Assembly (NCBI RefSeq): GCF_900635955.1
Contig: NZ_LR134201.1
Location: forward strand, 3,162,001-3,226,000
DNA length: 64,000 nucleotides
DNA from: Cedecea lapagei
Lineage (GTDB): Bacteria; Pseudomonadota; Gammaproteobacteria; Enterobacterales; Enterobacteriaceae
Direction of reading: 5' to 3'
Every line of letters begins with the position of its first letter. The stretch's first letter is position 1. Below the pieces are notes generated by a model. It made no database searches, was not told the DNA's origin, and saw only the letters and a list, made by a program, of their open reading frames with translations. A program made the translations under genes and the position numbers. Positions 50,562-59,479 of this stretch are shown here, in pieces.

Positions 50562-51149
50562 TCAGAACAGACGGTAGCCATAGCCCCACAGAATGACCGC
50601 CACGGCCAGCAGTACCTCCAGCACCAGCACGCCAATGGCAAGGGTTGAGCTGGAAAAACTCATCCCCTCTTCTTTATCAATGCCAAGGAAGTCAGGTACG
50701 CCGACGTAGAGCAGATAACCGGTATAGACCAGTGCAAGAGCCCCCACCGCCACGCACAGCCAGACCAGCGGATAAAGCGCAACAATCCCGCTTAAGAACA
50801 GCGGCGTCGCAACATAGCCGGCAAAGACCATACAGCGGGCAAGCGACGGGCGCTGCGGATAGTTACGCGCCATCCACCAGATAACCCTCCCCATTACCGC
50901 CACGCCAGCCAGCATCAGCGCATAAAAGAGAATACCGAGGTAGAGACCAGTAAACAGGGAGAGCTGAACGTAGGTGCCGTCACCAAAGTTCCAGCCGATT
51001 TGCGTGGTGCCGATAAACGCGCAGATGACGGGGATCGCCGCCATCAACAGCACATGGTGTGTGTAGTGGTGCGAGACAGATTCATTCTCGCGCTTAATTT
51101 CCTGCATTTCCCGATTGGGATGGGAGAACAATCCCCAGACATGGCTCAT
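50562..51149 (-). CDS. yohC: Inner membrane protein YohC (Yip1 family)
   Basis: A 195-residue protein with about five membrane segments; starts MSHVWGLFSHPNREM and ends VILWGYGYRLF, matching E. coli YohC in length and nearly all of its sequence. GGAGG precedes the ATG. Function unknown. Confidence 0.95.
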   Translation of the reverse strand: MSHVWGLFSHPNREMQEIKRENESVSHHYTHHVLLMAAIPVICAFIGTTQIGWNFGDGTYVQLSLFTGLYLGILFYALMLAGVAVMGRVIWWMARNYPQRPSLARCMVFAGYVATPLFLSGIVALYPLVWLCVAVGALALVYTGYLLYVGVPDFLGIDKEEGMSFSSSTLAIGVLVLEVLLAVAVILWGYGYRLF

Positions 51150-51314
51150 ACAACCTCCGGACCAGCGGCGCAAATGGCTGCGATACACCAAGTATAATTC
51201 ACCTTCAGGTTATTATTTAACCAGACGAAAAATATCTACGATTATCTGCAGGCCAGGCGGCGATGAGTTGTATGCTTTAAGCAGGCGTTTTTACATGGAG
51301 GAGAGTCCAGCTTA

Positions 51315-51878
51315 ATGGATATCAATGGTTTAATAGAACAGTATGGCTATGCCGCGCTGATTATCGGCAGCATGGCGGAAGGTGAAACCATTACCCTGCT
51401 CGGCGGCGTAGCCGCCCATCAGGGACTTTTAACATTCCCTCTGGTGGTGGCGGCCGTCGCGCTGGGCGGCATGATTGGCGATCAGCTGCTGTTTTTGGTG
51501 GGCAGGCATTTCGGCAGCGCCCTGCTGGATCGTTTTAAAAAGCATCAGAAGAAAATTACCAAAGCGAAGGCGCTGATTAACCGCCACCCTTATCTGTTCG
51601 TGATCGGGAGCCGTTTTATGTACGGCTTTCGCATCGTCGGGCCGATTATCATCGGCGCCAGCAAGCTGCCGCCCAGGCTGTTTATCCCGCTCAATATCTG
51701 CGGCGCCATTTTATGGGCCACTCTATTTACTACGCTCGGCTACCTCGGAGGCGAAGTTGTCGGCCCGTGGCTGCACCGCCTGGATACTCATCTGCGCCAC
51801 TGGATTTGGCTCATTGCTGCTGTGGCGCTGGTCGTGGGCATTCGGCTGTGGTTTAAATACCGGCAAAAAGACGATTAA
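51315..51878 (+). CDS. yohD: DedA-family membrane protein YohD
   Basis: A 187-residue DedA/SNARE-associated family protein with re-entrant and membrane helices; family motifs GSMAEGETITLLGG and FVIGSRFMYGFRIVGPIIIGAS are clear. DedA proteins act as lipid scramblases or flippases. Follows yohC divergently as in E. coli. Its last 4 bp overlap the convergent tetR-type gene. Confidence 0.93.
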   Translation: MDINGLIEQYGYAALIIGSMAEGETITLLGGVAAHQGLLTFPLVVAAVALGGMIGDQLLFLVGRHFGSALLDRFKKHQKKITKAKALINRHPYLFVIGSRFMYGFRIVGPIIIGASKLPPRLFIPLNICGAILWATLFTTLGYLGGEVVGPWLHRLDTHLRHWIWLIAAVALVVGIRLWFKYRQKDD

Positions 51879-52441
51879 CCCTCGGCAACAGGCAGCAGTG
51901 CAAGCCAGCCCCTCAGCAGCAAAAGCGCCTCTTCGCCGCTGCCTTCGCGCTGGGCTTTGACTATCGCGCCGTCAATCACCAGCGCCAGCATTTCTGCCTG
52001 CTGCCTTCCGCCTGCGTTATCGGGCAAATAATCAGCCAGACACTGCACCATTGCCTGCTTGTGAGCGCGGGCAATGGGCAGCGTTTCCGGCAGCGCCTCG
52101 GCCATTTCCACCGCCGAGTTGATAAACGCGCAGCCGCGAAAACCCTCCTTCTCAAACCAGCTTTGCAGCGTGGCCGCTAGCGCCTCCGCCAGCCCTTTTT
52201 CTTCGTTTAGATGCCCTTCAAGCGTGCGGCTAAACCACGTCATCCAGCGCTGATGACGGTAATCCAGGAAGGCCAGAATCAGGTCGTCTTTGGCCGGGAA
52301 ATGTCGGTAAAAGGTCACCTTGGTGACGCCGGCCTCTTTGATAATCCGGTCGATGCCGGTGGCGCGAATACCATCGCGGTAAAATAAATCATGCGCGGTT
52401 TGCAAAATCCGGTCGCGCGCGCCGGGGGTCGCCGTGGTCAT
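51875..52441 (-). CDS. TetR/AcrR-family transcriptional regulator
   Basis: A 188-residue repressor with an N-terminal helix-turn-helix (IDRIIKEAGVTKVTFYRHFP, about 25-45) and a ligand-binding C-terminal part with Cys in RGCAFINSAVEMAE. Two identical-armed palindromes lie in the gap to the divergent NTF2-like gene, so it likely represses both itself and that gene. E. coli has yohF at this place. Confidence 0.9.
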   Translation of the reverse strand: MTTATPGARDRILQTAHDLFYRDGIRATGIDRIIKEAGVTKVTFYRHFPAKDDLILAFLDYRHQRWMTWFSRTLEGHLNEEKGLAEALAATLQSWFEKEGFRGCAFINSAVEMAEALPETLPIARAHKQAMVQCLADYLPDNAGGRQQAEMLALVIDGAIVKAQREGSGEEALLLLRGWLALLPVAEG

Positions 52442-52474
52442 GTTCGCTCCTGTTAAAAATCTATCATGCCGTAT

Positions 52475-52492
52475 GTAGACAAGTCTGTCTAC
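52475..52492. promoter_or_regulatory. Palindromic operator 1 of the TetR-type regulator
   Basis: GTAGACA-AGTC-TGTCTAC, an 18-bp perfect palindrome apart from the 4-bp centre. Confidence 0.82.
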
Positions 52493-52510
52493 CCAGGTTA
52501 GCCTAGCGAT

Positions 52511-52528
52511 GTAGACAGACCTGTCTAC
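52511..52528. promoter_or_regulatory. Palindromic operator 2 of the TetR-type regulator
   Basis: GTAGACA-GACC-TGTCTAC, same arms as operator 1; the centres are 36 bp apart. It sits 20 bp before the NTF2-like ATG. Confidence 0.82.
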
Positions 52529-52548
52529 TCACTCACAGGAGCAGCCCC

Positions 52549-53016
52549 ATGACGGTCAAACCCCCAATTCCTCCCTTTACGCTCGAAACGGCCAAACAAA
52601 AAGTTCGCCTCGCGGAAGACGCGTGGAACAGCCGCGATCCTGAACGTGTATCGCAGGTTTACGCCCTGAATACCCACTGGCGTAATCGCGCCGAATTTGT
52701 GGAGGGCCGCGAGGCTGTTGTCGGCTTTTTAACCCGTAAATGGCAGCGCGAACTGGACTACCGCCTGATCAAAGAGATCTGGGCGCACGACGGCAACCGC
52801 ATCGCGGTGCGCTTCGCCTATGAATGGCATGACGATTCCGGCAACTGGTTCCGCAGCTTTGGCAACGAGAACTGGGAATTTGATGAACAGGGGCTAATGA
52901 TTAATCGCCACGCCTGCATTAACGATACGCCAATCAAAGAGAGCGAACGCGCCTTCTTCTGGCCGCTCGGCCGCCGTCCGGACGATCATCCCGACCTGAG
53001 TCACTTCGGTTTTTAG
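52549..53016 (+). CDS. NTF2-like (SnoaL-fold, DUF1348) protein
   Basis: A 155-residue protein with the DUF1348 pattern: LAEDAWNSRDPERVSQVYAL near the start, WRNRAEFVEGREAVVGFLTR and KWQRELDYRLIKEIWAHDGN. NTF2-like folds bind or convert small hydrophobic molecules; no specific reaction is known. First gene after two TetR-type operators, so it is probably induced by the ligand of that regulator. Confidence 0.88.
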   Translation: MTVKPPIPPFTLETAKQKVRLAEDAWNSRDPERVSQVYALNTHWRNRAEFVEGREAVVGFLTRKWQRELDYRLIKEIWAHDGNRIAVRFAYEWHDDSGNWFRSFGNENWEFDEQGLMINRHACINDTPIKESERAFFWPLGRRPDDHPDLSHFGF

Positions 53017-53106
53017 CGGCTCTGCCGCAGGCGCGCTTTTCTTTCCGGCGGCGTAGCGTCTAAAATTCATCCGGGCCAATAATGGCCTTACTGATGCGGA
53101 GGATTT

Positions 53107-53844
53107 ATGACGCAAAATATCTACGACGATCCGGCATTTTTTGCCGGTTACGCCACGCTGGATCGCTCGATAAAGGGGCTGGATGGCGCGCCTGAATGGG
53201 CAAAAGTTGAGGCAATGCTGCCGCCGCTGGCGGGCAAGATGGTGCTGGATTTAGGCTGCGGCTACGGCTGGTTTTGCCGCTACGCGCGCGATGCAGGCGC
53301 GGTAAAAACGGTCGGGCTGGATGTCTCCACCCTTATGCTCGCCAAAGCCCGTGAAATGACCGAAGGGACAGGCATTGAGTACCGTCGGGAAGATCTTTCC
53401 ACGCTGCAGCTGCCGGCGAACAGTTTCAATTTAGCCTACAGCTCGCTGGCGCTCCACTATCTGGAGGAGATCCGCCCGCTATTCACCACGCTTTATCAGG
53501 CGCTGGTGCCGGGCGGCAAACTGGTCTTTACCGCCGAACACCCGATCTATACCGCGCCGCTGGAGCAGGCCTGGCTAAGGGATCGAGCGGGGCAGCGCAG
53601 CTGGCCGGTGAATCATTATCAGCAGGAAGGGGTACGCATCAGCAACTGGTTTGCCGAGGGCGTTAAAAAGCAGCACCGCAAGCTGGCAACCTGGATCACT
53701 GCCCTGATAGAAAGCGGCTTTGTGCTTGAAAAACTGGACGAATGGGGCCCGGAAACCGAGCAAATCGCCCTAAACCCCGCGCTGGCCGAAGAGGCCGAAC
53801 GCCCGATGATCTTCCTGCTTGCAGCCGGTAAACCTCAACGCTAG
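53107..53844 (+). CDS. Class I SAM-dependent methyltransferase
   Basis: A 245-residue methyltransferase of the UbiE/BioC superfamily: motif I VLDLGCGYGWFCRYAR, motif II VGLDVSTLMLAKARE, then FNLAYSSLALHYLEEIRPL and LVPGGKLVFTAEHP. Substrate unknown. It lies 90 bp after the NTF2-like gene and could share its transcript. Confidence 0.9.
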   Translation: MTQNIYDDPAFFAGYATLDRSIKGLDGAPEWAKVEAMLPPLAGKMVLDLGCGYGWFCRYARDAGAVKTVGLDVSTLMLAKAREMTEGTGIEYRREDLSTLQLPANSFNLAYSSLALHYLEEIRPLFTTLYQALVPGGKLVFTAEHPIYTAPLEQAWLRDRAGQRSWPVNHYQQEGVRISNWFAEGVKKQHRKLATWITALIESGFVLEKLDEWGPETEQIALNPALAEEAERPMIFLLAAGKPQR

Positions 53845-53958
53845 TCCGCAGTAGCACCGTTTTTTTCTTCATTATTCCGTCTACGGGGAGGCAACTCCCC
53901 CCGTCTTCAATTCCTTGCCTATACTCAACAAGACCAAATCAAAAGGGAAGGAGCGCTA

Positions 53959-54042
53959 ATGAAAATTATTTTATGGGCCATTCTGATCATTTTCCTCATT
54001 GGGCTGCTGGTGGTGACCGGCGTATTTAAAATGATCTTTTAA
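53959..54042 (+). CDS. yohP: Small membrane protein YohP
   Basis: A 27-residue single-span protein beginning MKIILWAILIIFLIGLL and ending GVFKMIF, virtually identical to E. coli YohP, a microprotein whose mRNA and product are targeted to the inner membrane. AAGGAG lies before the ATG. Too short for routine gene finding. Confidence 0.93.
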   Translation: MKIILWAILIIFLIGLLVVTGVFKMIF

Positions 54043-54054
54043 TGTTAATGATGC

Positions 54055-54087
54055 TGGCGCCACGCTCCCGTGGCGCCATTTGCTTTT
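54055..54087 (+). terminator. Terminator of yohP
   Basis: 10-bp stem TGGCGCCACG/CGTGGCGCCA with loop CTCC, followed by TTTGCTTTTT. Confidence 0.88.
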
Positions 54088-54165
54088 TCCTGTCTGACTT
54101 CCTCCCGCCTCGCTTGCCGCCCTGCTTTCCTCCGGGTATCATCACTTCAATTGATTGGAGAAATG

Positions 54166-55086
54166 ATGACCATCAAAGAAAATGATTTCCGCAAAATCGA
54201 TCTCAATTTGCTGATCGCTTTTGCAGTGCTGTTCCGCGAGCAAAGCGTCTCGCTGGCCGCCAACAAGCTGCATCTCGGCCAGCCCGCGGTCAGCGGCGCG
54301 CTGGCTCGGCTGCGCGACATGTTTGACGATCCGCTGTTTATCCGCAGCGGCCATCGCATGCAGCCCACCGCCCGCGCAAGCGAGCTGCATACCGAGCTGA
54401 TGCCCCTGCTGGAGCAGCTGCAAAGCGCCCTTTTCCAGCAGGCAGAGTTTTGCCCGGCCAGCGCGAAGGCGACCGTCACCCTCGGCATGACCGACTGGGT
54501 GGAGATGTGGCTGATGCCAAAACTTATCCCCGCGCTAAATCAGGAAGCCCCGGCCATGCGAATTAACGTCGTGGCAAGCGACCCGTTTACCGATGCCCAA
54601 CGGCTGGAAGGCGGCGAGCTGGATATGGCGATAAGCATGGCGAACGAAAGCGCCCGCTGGCTGGAGCGCGAAGTGTTGACGAGCATGGATGTCGTCGCGC
54701 TCTGGCATCCACAGCAGATTGCGGCCAGCGCCCCGCTGTCGCTTGAGGCCTACATTGCCCATCAACACGTGATGGTTAACTATCGCGAAGCCAACGGCAG
54801 CCAGACAGACACGCTGCTGGCGAAGCTCGGGCAAACACGCCACATCAGCTACACCACGCCGCATTTTGCCGCGCTGCCGGGTCTGCTGATGCAAATGCCC
54901 GCCCTGGCGACCGTTCCGGCGGGGCTGTCTGAAAGCTGGCAGCGAACGTGGGGACTGGCGGCCAGTCCGGTGCCGGTAGAAGTGCCGCCGTTTGAGGTGG
55001 CGCTGCTGTGGCATCAGCGCCACAACAGCGATGCAGCCCTAATGTGGCTGCGTGGGTTTATTCAGCGGCTGGTGAATGCGGCTTAA
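54166..55086 (+). CDS. LysR-type transcriptional regulator
   Basis: A 306-residue LysR regulator. The helix-turn-helix is in SVSLAANKLHLGQPAVSGAL; the rest is the substrate-binding part. The start at the second of two adjacent ATG codons leaves 7 nt after GGAG. It is convergent with the GH1 gene and overlaps its end by 4 bp. It is not a known neighbour of bgl operons and its target is unclear. Confidence 0.9.
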   Translation: MTIKENDFRKIDLNLLIAFAVLFREQSVSLAANKLHLGQPAVSGALARLRDMFDDPLFIRSGHRMQPTARASELHTELMPLLEQLQSALFQQAEFCPASAKATVTLGMTDWVEMWLMPKLIPALNQEAPAMRINVVASDPFTDAQRLEGGELDMAISMANESARWLEREVLTSMDVVALWHPQQIAASAPLSLEAYIAHQHVMVNYREANGSQTDTLLAKLGQTRHISYTTPHFAALPGLLMQMPALATVPAGLSESWQRTWGLAASPVPVEVPPFEVALLWHQRHNSDAALMWLRGFIQRLVNAA

Positions 55087-56477
55087 CGCTTAAGGCTGCC
55101 GCCGTTGGTGGCAATCACCTCTTTATACCAGTGGAAGCTTTTCTTTCTTGAACGCTCAAGCGTGCCGTTCCCCTGGTCATCACGATCTACGTAGATAAAG
55201 CCGTAGCGCTTCGACAGCTCGGCTTTCGAAGCGCTGACCAGATCGATAGGCCCCCAGCTGGTGTAGCCCATCACCGCAACGCCGTCCTCGATAGCCTCCC
55301 CTACCTGCACCAGATGGTCGTTCAGATAGCTGATGCGGTAGTCATCGTTAATCCTGCCTTCGGCATCGGGCTTGTCCTTCGCGCCGAGGCCGTTTTCAAC
55401 AATAAACAGCGGCTTCTGATAGCGATCCCACAGCGTGTTAAGCAAAATACGTAGCCCTACCGGGTCAATTTGCCAGCCCCACTCGGAGCTTGCCAGATGC
55501 GGATTGGGCACCATGCTGAGAATGTTGCCGCGCGCCCTGGCGTTAAGCTCTTCATCCGCCGTGACGCAGCCGGTCATGTAATAGCTGAACGAAATAAAAT
55601 CGACGGTATTTTTCAGAATTTCACCATCGTTTTCGCTAATTTCAAGCTCAATGCCGTGCTCCCGGAAGTAGCGCAGTATATAGCCGGGGTAGCTGCCGCG
55701 ACACTGGACGTCGCCGAAGAACAGCCAGCTGCGGTTTTCCTGCAGGGTTTCCAGCACGTCGTCTGGCTTGCAGGTGAGCGGGTACATCAGGCCGCCCAGC
55801 AGCATATTGCCGATTTGCGCATCCGGGATAATCTCGTGGCAGGCCTTAACCGCCAGGCTGCTGGCGACCAGCTGATGATGAATAGCCTGATAAATTGCAC
55901 CTTTTGCAGGCTCGCCCTCCAGCCCGACGCCGGTCAGCGGGGCGTGCAGCGACATGTTGATCTCATTGAAGGTCAGCCACAGCTTAACCTTATGCTGATA
56001 GCGGCTGAACACGCAGCGGGCATAGCGTTCAAAGCAGTCGATAACTTTACGATTTCCCCAGCCGCCGTATCGCTTAACCAGCCCCCACGGCATCTCGTAG
56101 TGGGACAGGGTCACCATCGGCTGAATACCGTGCTGCGCCAGCTCGTCAAACAGGCTGTCGTAAAACGCCAGCCCGGCCTCGTTTGGCTCAGGCTCATCGC
56201 CCTGCGGGAAGATACGCGTCCAGGCAATAGAAATGCGCAGACAGCGGAACCCCATTTCGGCAAACAGCGCGACATCCTGCGGGTAGCGGTGATAAAAATC
56301 GATAGCCACGTCTTTAATGCCGCTGTCGCCCGGCGCTCGCTCTTTTACCGGGCCAAACACGCCCTGTGGCTGGACGTCTGAGGTAGAGATCCCCTTCCCG
56401 CCCTCCTGCCACGCGCCCTCAACCTGGTTCGCGGCGATCGCGCCACCCCACAGAAATGCCTTTGGAAATGCAGTCAT
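55083..56477 (-). CDS. bglB: 6-phospho-beta-glucosidase (GH1, BglB/BglA-like)
   Basis: A 464-residue GH1 enzyme with LWGGAIAANQVEGAW at the start, the acid/base Glu in WLTFNEINMS and the nucleophile Glu in PLFIVENGLGAKD. It hydrolyses phosphorylated aryl-beta-glucosides such as those from salicin or arbutin brought in by the BglF permease, whose gene ends 15 bp upstream. The symbol is by operon position; AscB or BglA would be close alternatives. Confidence 0.88.
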   Translation of the reverse strand: MTAFPKAFLWGGAIAANQVEGAWQEGGKGISTSDVQPQGVFGPVKERAPGDSGIKDVAIDFYHRYPQDVALFAEMGFRCLRISIAWTRIFPQGDEPEPNEAGLAFYDSLFDELAQHGIQPMVTLSHYEMPWGLVKRYGGWGNRKVIDCFERYARCVFSRYQHKVKLWLTFNEINMSLHAPLTGVGLEGEPAKGAIYQAIHHQLVASSLAVKACHEIIPDAQIGNMLLGGLMYPLTCKPDDVLETLQENRSWLFFGDVQCRGSYPGYILRYFREHGIELEISENDGEILKNTVDFISFSYYMTGCVTADEELNARARGNILSMVPNPHLASSEWGWQIDPVGLRILLNTLWDRYQKPLFIVENGLGAKDKPDAEGRINDDYRISYLNDHLVQVGEAIEDGVAVMGYTSWGPIDLVSASKAELSKRYGFIYVDRDDQGNGTLERSRKKSFHWYKEVIATNGGSLKR

Positions 56478-56492
56478 GTCACTCTCCTTTGC

Positions 56493-58337
56493 TTAGCGTT
56501 CTACCGTCAGGAACGGCATACCTGAATTGATGGTTGATTGCTTTGTCACACGCTTAACGCCTCGATAGTCGTCGCTGTTGCTGACGATAACCGGCGTGGC
56601 GAGATCGTACCCGGCGGCAAGGATCGCCTCGCGGTCGAACTCTATCAGCAGATCGCCGGGTTTAATTTTGTCCCCCGGCTGAACGTGTGCGGTGAAGTGC
56701 TGCCCCTCCAGCTTCACCGTATCGATACCAATGTGAATTAAGACTTCGATGCCGCTGTTGCTGAGCAGGCCGATGGCGTGGCGAGTCTGGAACAACGAGG
56801 CGACCTCACCGTAAAACGGCGCCCGGACTTCGTTGGCGAGCGGGATAATGGCTGCGCCCTGCCCCAGCAATCCACCAGAAAACGTGGCGTCCGGCACCTG
56901 ATCCATCGCCAGCACCGTGCCGCTCATCGGCGCCAGAATATCATCGTCTCCGGCAATGGCGGTGGGGGAAGCGGCAGGCTGCAGGCTGCGCGGCAGGCCA
57001 AAGGCCCAGGTCAGCGCACAGGCCAGAACCAGCGACAGCATCGTCCCGCTAATCGCCCCCCATACCGAGCTGTCCATTCCTCCTGGGGGAAGCATCTGCG
57101 CCAGGCTGAAAATGCTCGCCAGGCCGAAGGAGTAGAGATTGCTCTGGCTGTAGCCAACGATCGCCCCGCCGATAGCGCCGGCGACGCAGCCAAAAATAAA
57201 GGGTCGGCGATAAGGCAGCGTTACGCCATAAACCGCTGGCTCGGTAATCCCGAAGATCCCCGCGGTGGCGGCGGAGCCCGCAAGGACTTTCAGTTTGGCA
57301 TCACGAGTGGCGAGGAATACGCCAAGCGCAGCGCCTACCTGGCCCGTCACCGCCGGCAGCAGCAGCGGCATTAGCGTGTCGTGGCCCAGCACGCTGAGGT
57401 TGTTGATCATGATGGGCACCAGCCCCCAGTGCAGGCCGAAAATCACGCAGATTTGCCAGATAGCGCCCATCACCGTTCCCGCAAGCCACGGCGCAAAGGC
57501 GTAAATGGCCTGATAGCCGTGCGCGAGCATCTGGCTAAGCCAGGTTGCCGCCGGGCCGATAATCAGGAACGTTAGTGGGACGACTACGGCCAGGCAAACT
57601 AGCGGCGTAAAGAAGTTCTTCATTGCGGAAGGGAATACGCGGTTGCAGCGCTTTTCCAGCCAGCAGCAGATCCAGGCGGCGAAGATTATGGGGATAACCG
57701 AGGAGCTGTAGTTGATAAAGGTCACCGGAATGCCCAGGAAGCGTTCAGGCTGGGCCGCAGCGTCAAGGGCCTGGGTAATGAGCGGGTGCGTTAAGGCTCC
57801 GCCGATAGCCATAGTCAAAAATGGGCTGCCGCCAAATTTTTTTCCGGCGGTGTAGCCCAGAACCAGCGGGAAGAAGTAAAACAGCGAATCGCTGGCCGCA
57901 AACCAGATTTTCCAGGTGGCGGAAGCGGTATCCAGCCAGCCGCAGACTACGCTTAGCGCCAGCAGCCCTTTAAGAATACCGGAGGCGGCCATCACGCCGA
58001 GGAAGGGGGTAAATATTGCCGAGACGATATCGATCAGCCTGTTAAGAAGATTATTTCCTCCGCCCTTCTCTTCCTGCGGCGTCGTATCCTCATTAATGCC
58101 GGCGGCCGAGCAGACGGCGGTATAAACATCGTGTACATGATTGCCAATCACCACCTGAAATTGCCCGCCGCTCTCCACCACCGTGATAACATCCGGGTTG
58201 TTTTTCAGCTCGGGATCGGCCCGCGAGTTGTCTTTTAGCTTAAAGCGCAGCCGGGTAGCGCAGTGTACCAGGCTAACGATGTTTTGCTTTCCGCCGACAT
58301 GCTTGAGGATCTCCTGCGCCAGCGCTTGATAGTCCAT
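56493..58337 (-). CDS. bglF: Beta-glucoside PTS permease EIIBCA, BglF
   Basis: A 614-residue fused PTS permease in B-C-A order: EIIB with the phosphorylated Cys in SLVHCATRLRFKL (about residue 26), the membrane EIIC domain with FGITEPAVYGVTLP, and EIIA with the His in EVLIHIGIDTVKL. It also phosphorylates BglG to control antitermination. A RAT/terminator lies directly upstream. Confidence 0.94.
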   Translation of the reverse strand: MDYQALAQEILKHVGGKQNIVSLVHCATRLRFKLKDNSRADPELKNNPDVITVVESGGQFQVVIGNHVHDVYTAVCSAAGINEDTTPQEEKGGGNNLLNRLIDIVSAIFTPFLGVMAASGILKGLLALSVVCGWLDTASATWKIWFAASDSLFYFFPLVLGYTAGKKFGGSPFLTMAIGGALTHPLITQALDAAAQPERFLGIPVTFINYSSSVIPIIFAAWICCWLEKRCNRVFPSAMKNFFTPLVCLAVVVPLTFLIIGPAATWLSQMLAHGYQAIYAFAPWLAGTVMGAIWQICVIFGLHWGLVPIMINNLSVLGHDTLMPLLLPAVTGQVGAALGVFLATRDAKLKVLAGSAATAGIFGITEPAVYGVTLPYRRPFIFGCVAGAIGGAIVGYSQSNLYSFGLASIFSLAQMLPPGGMDSSVWGAISGTMLSLVLACALTWAFGLPRSLQPAASPTAIAGDDDILAPMSGTVLAMDQVPDATFSGGLLGQGAAIIPLANEVRAPFYGEVASLFQTRHAIGLLSNSGIEVLIHIGIDTVKLEGQHFTAHVQPGDKIKPGDLLIEFDREAILAAGYDLATPVIVSNSDDYRGVKRVTKQSTINSGMPFLTVER

Positions 58338-58390
58338 AACCGCTTTCCTTCTACGTCACGCCCGCAGGCGTAGTGTGCTGAGTTAAGGTT

Positions 58391-58464
58391 AAAAAAAAAC
58401 CTGAGCCAGCCGCCCACAAGGGGAGCTAACGCTCAGGTTTTGCCTGCCGAAGCAGTCACAATCC
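58391..58464 (-). promoter_or_regulatory. BglG antiterminator site (RAT) with terminator, bglG-bglF gap
   Basis: Minus strand: RAT from 58464 to 58435 (GGATTGTGACTG...GCAGGCAAAACCT), overlapping a terminator with stem AAACCTGAGC/GCTCAGGTTT and nine T. BglG binding to the RAT would disrupt the terminator. Confidence 0.93.
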
Positions 58465-58475
58465 GTCTTGTTGTG

Positions 58476-59315
58476 TTAAGCCTTGCGGCTCTCTTTACGC
58501 ACTCGCTCAATGTGAATCGCGAGAAACATGATCTCTTCATTACTCAGCTCGCGCTGATGGCTTTTTGCCAGATGCCGCCGAAGTTTCTCCGCACAGCGCC
58601 ATGCCAGCGGGTAGTTATCCTTCACTGCCGCATACAGGGTTTGATCATCGTCCTCTACCGTCGAACGGTTTAACAACCTCTGGGCAAAGAATTTCAAGTG
58701 GGTCACAAAGCGCTGGTAGCTGAGGCTCTCTTCCTGGTATTCAATCTGCAGCTGGTACTTCACGATATGCAGGATTTCCTGCATCACGCGGGTGACGTCC
58801 ATCACCTCCGGCATCTCACCTTCCAGCTGGGCGGTAACCAGGTGCAGCGCAATAAATCCCGCTTCATCTTCGGCAAGCTGCACGCCAAGCCGCTGATGGA
58901 TAATGCCCAGAGCCTCCCGCCCCAGCGCAAACTCTTTTGGATACAGGCGCTTGATTTCCCACAGCAGCACGTTGCGGATGGCCATCCCTTTTTTCTGACG
59001 CTCCATCGCAAAGTGGCAGTGGTCCGTCAGCGAAATGTAGAGGCTTTCCTGCAGCTTGCCCAGCCGTTCGCGAGCCAGCTGAATAATGCGATCGCTGGCG
59101 GTCATCACCTCCAGCGGGATCTGATTGAGCAGCTCGCTTAACCTCGCCACCAGCTCGTCGCTTTGCAGAGCAAAGACCTTTTCTATTTTGCCGCGGTCAA
59201 GGCTGTCTCCCGGCTGTTTCTGAAAGCCCAGCCCCTTTCCCATCACCACCTGCTCGCGCCGATGTTCGTCGAGGATAACCACTACGTTATTGTTCAGTAT
59301 TTTGGCGATTTCCAT
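58476..59315 (-). CDS. bglG: Transcriptional antiterminator BglG
   Basis: A 279-residue antiterminator: RNA-binding CAT domain MEIAKILNNNVVVILDEHRR, then two PRD domains with the regulatory histidines (YISLTDHCHFAMER and AGFIALHLVTAQLEG; the second PRD ends MFLAIHIERVRKE). The start MEIAKILNN is chosen by homology; upstream codons are leader containing the first RAT. It binds RATs at three places in this region. Confidence 0.95.
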   Translation of the reverse strand: MEIAKILNNNVVVILDEHRREQVVMGKGLGFQKQPGDSLDRGKIEKVFALQSDELVARLSELLNQIPLEVMTASDRIIQLARERLGKLQESLYISLTDHCHFAMERQKKGMAIRNVLLWEIKRLYPKEFALGREALGIIHQRLGVQLAEDEAGFIALHLVTAQLEGEMPEVMDVTRVMQEILHIVKYQLQIEYQEESLSYQRFVTHLKFFAQRLLNRSTVEDDDQTLYAAVKDNYPLAWRCAEKLRRHLAKSHQRELSNEEIMFLAIHIERVRKESRKA

Positions 59316-59330
59316 GGTGACCCCAGAAAC

Positions 59331-59395
59331 AAAAAAACCTGACCTCTGGCAGGGCCAGATAATCAGGTTTTGCCTGCGAAGCGCAGTAACAATCC
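59331..59395 (-). promoter_or_regulatory. BglG antiterminator site (RAT) with terminator, upstream of bglG
   Basis: Minus strand: RAT from 59395 to 59365 (GGATTGTTACTG...GCAGGCAAAACCT) overlapping a terminator with stem AAACCTGA/TCAGGTTT, an inner CTGGC/GCCAG stem, and seven T. Confidence 0.93.
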
Positions 59396-59479
59396 AACCT
59401 ATGCACTCTATCACGGAGGATATATCGCTCAACGCCTCAGGGTGAAAAGCGTGATAGCGATCTCGGCACAGCTTCGCTA

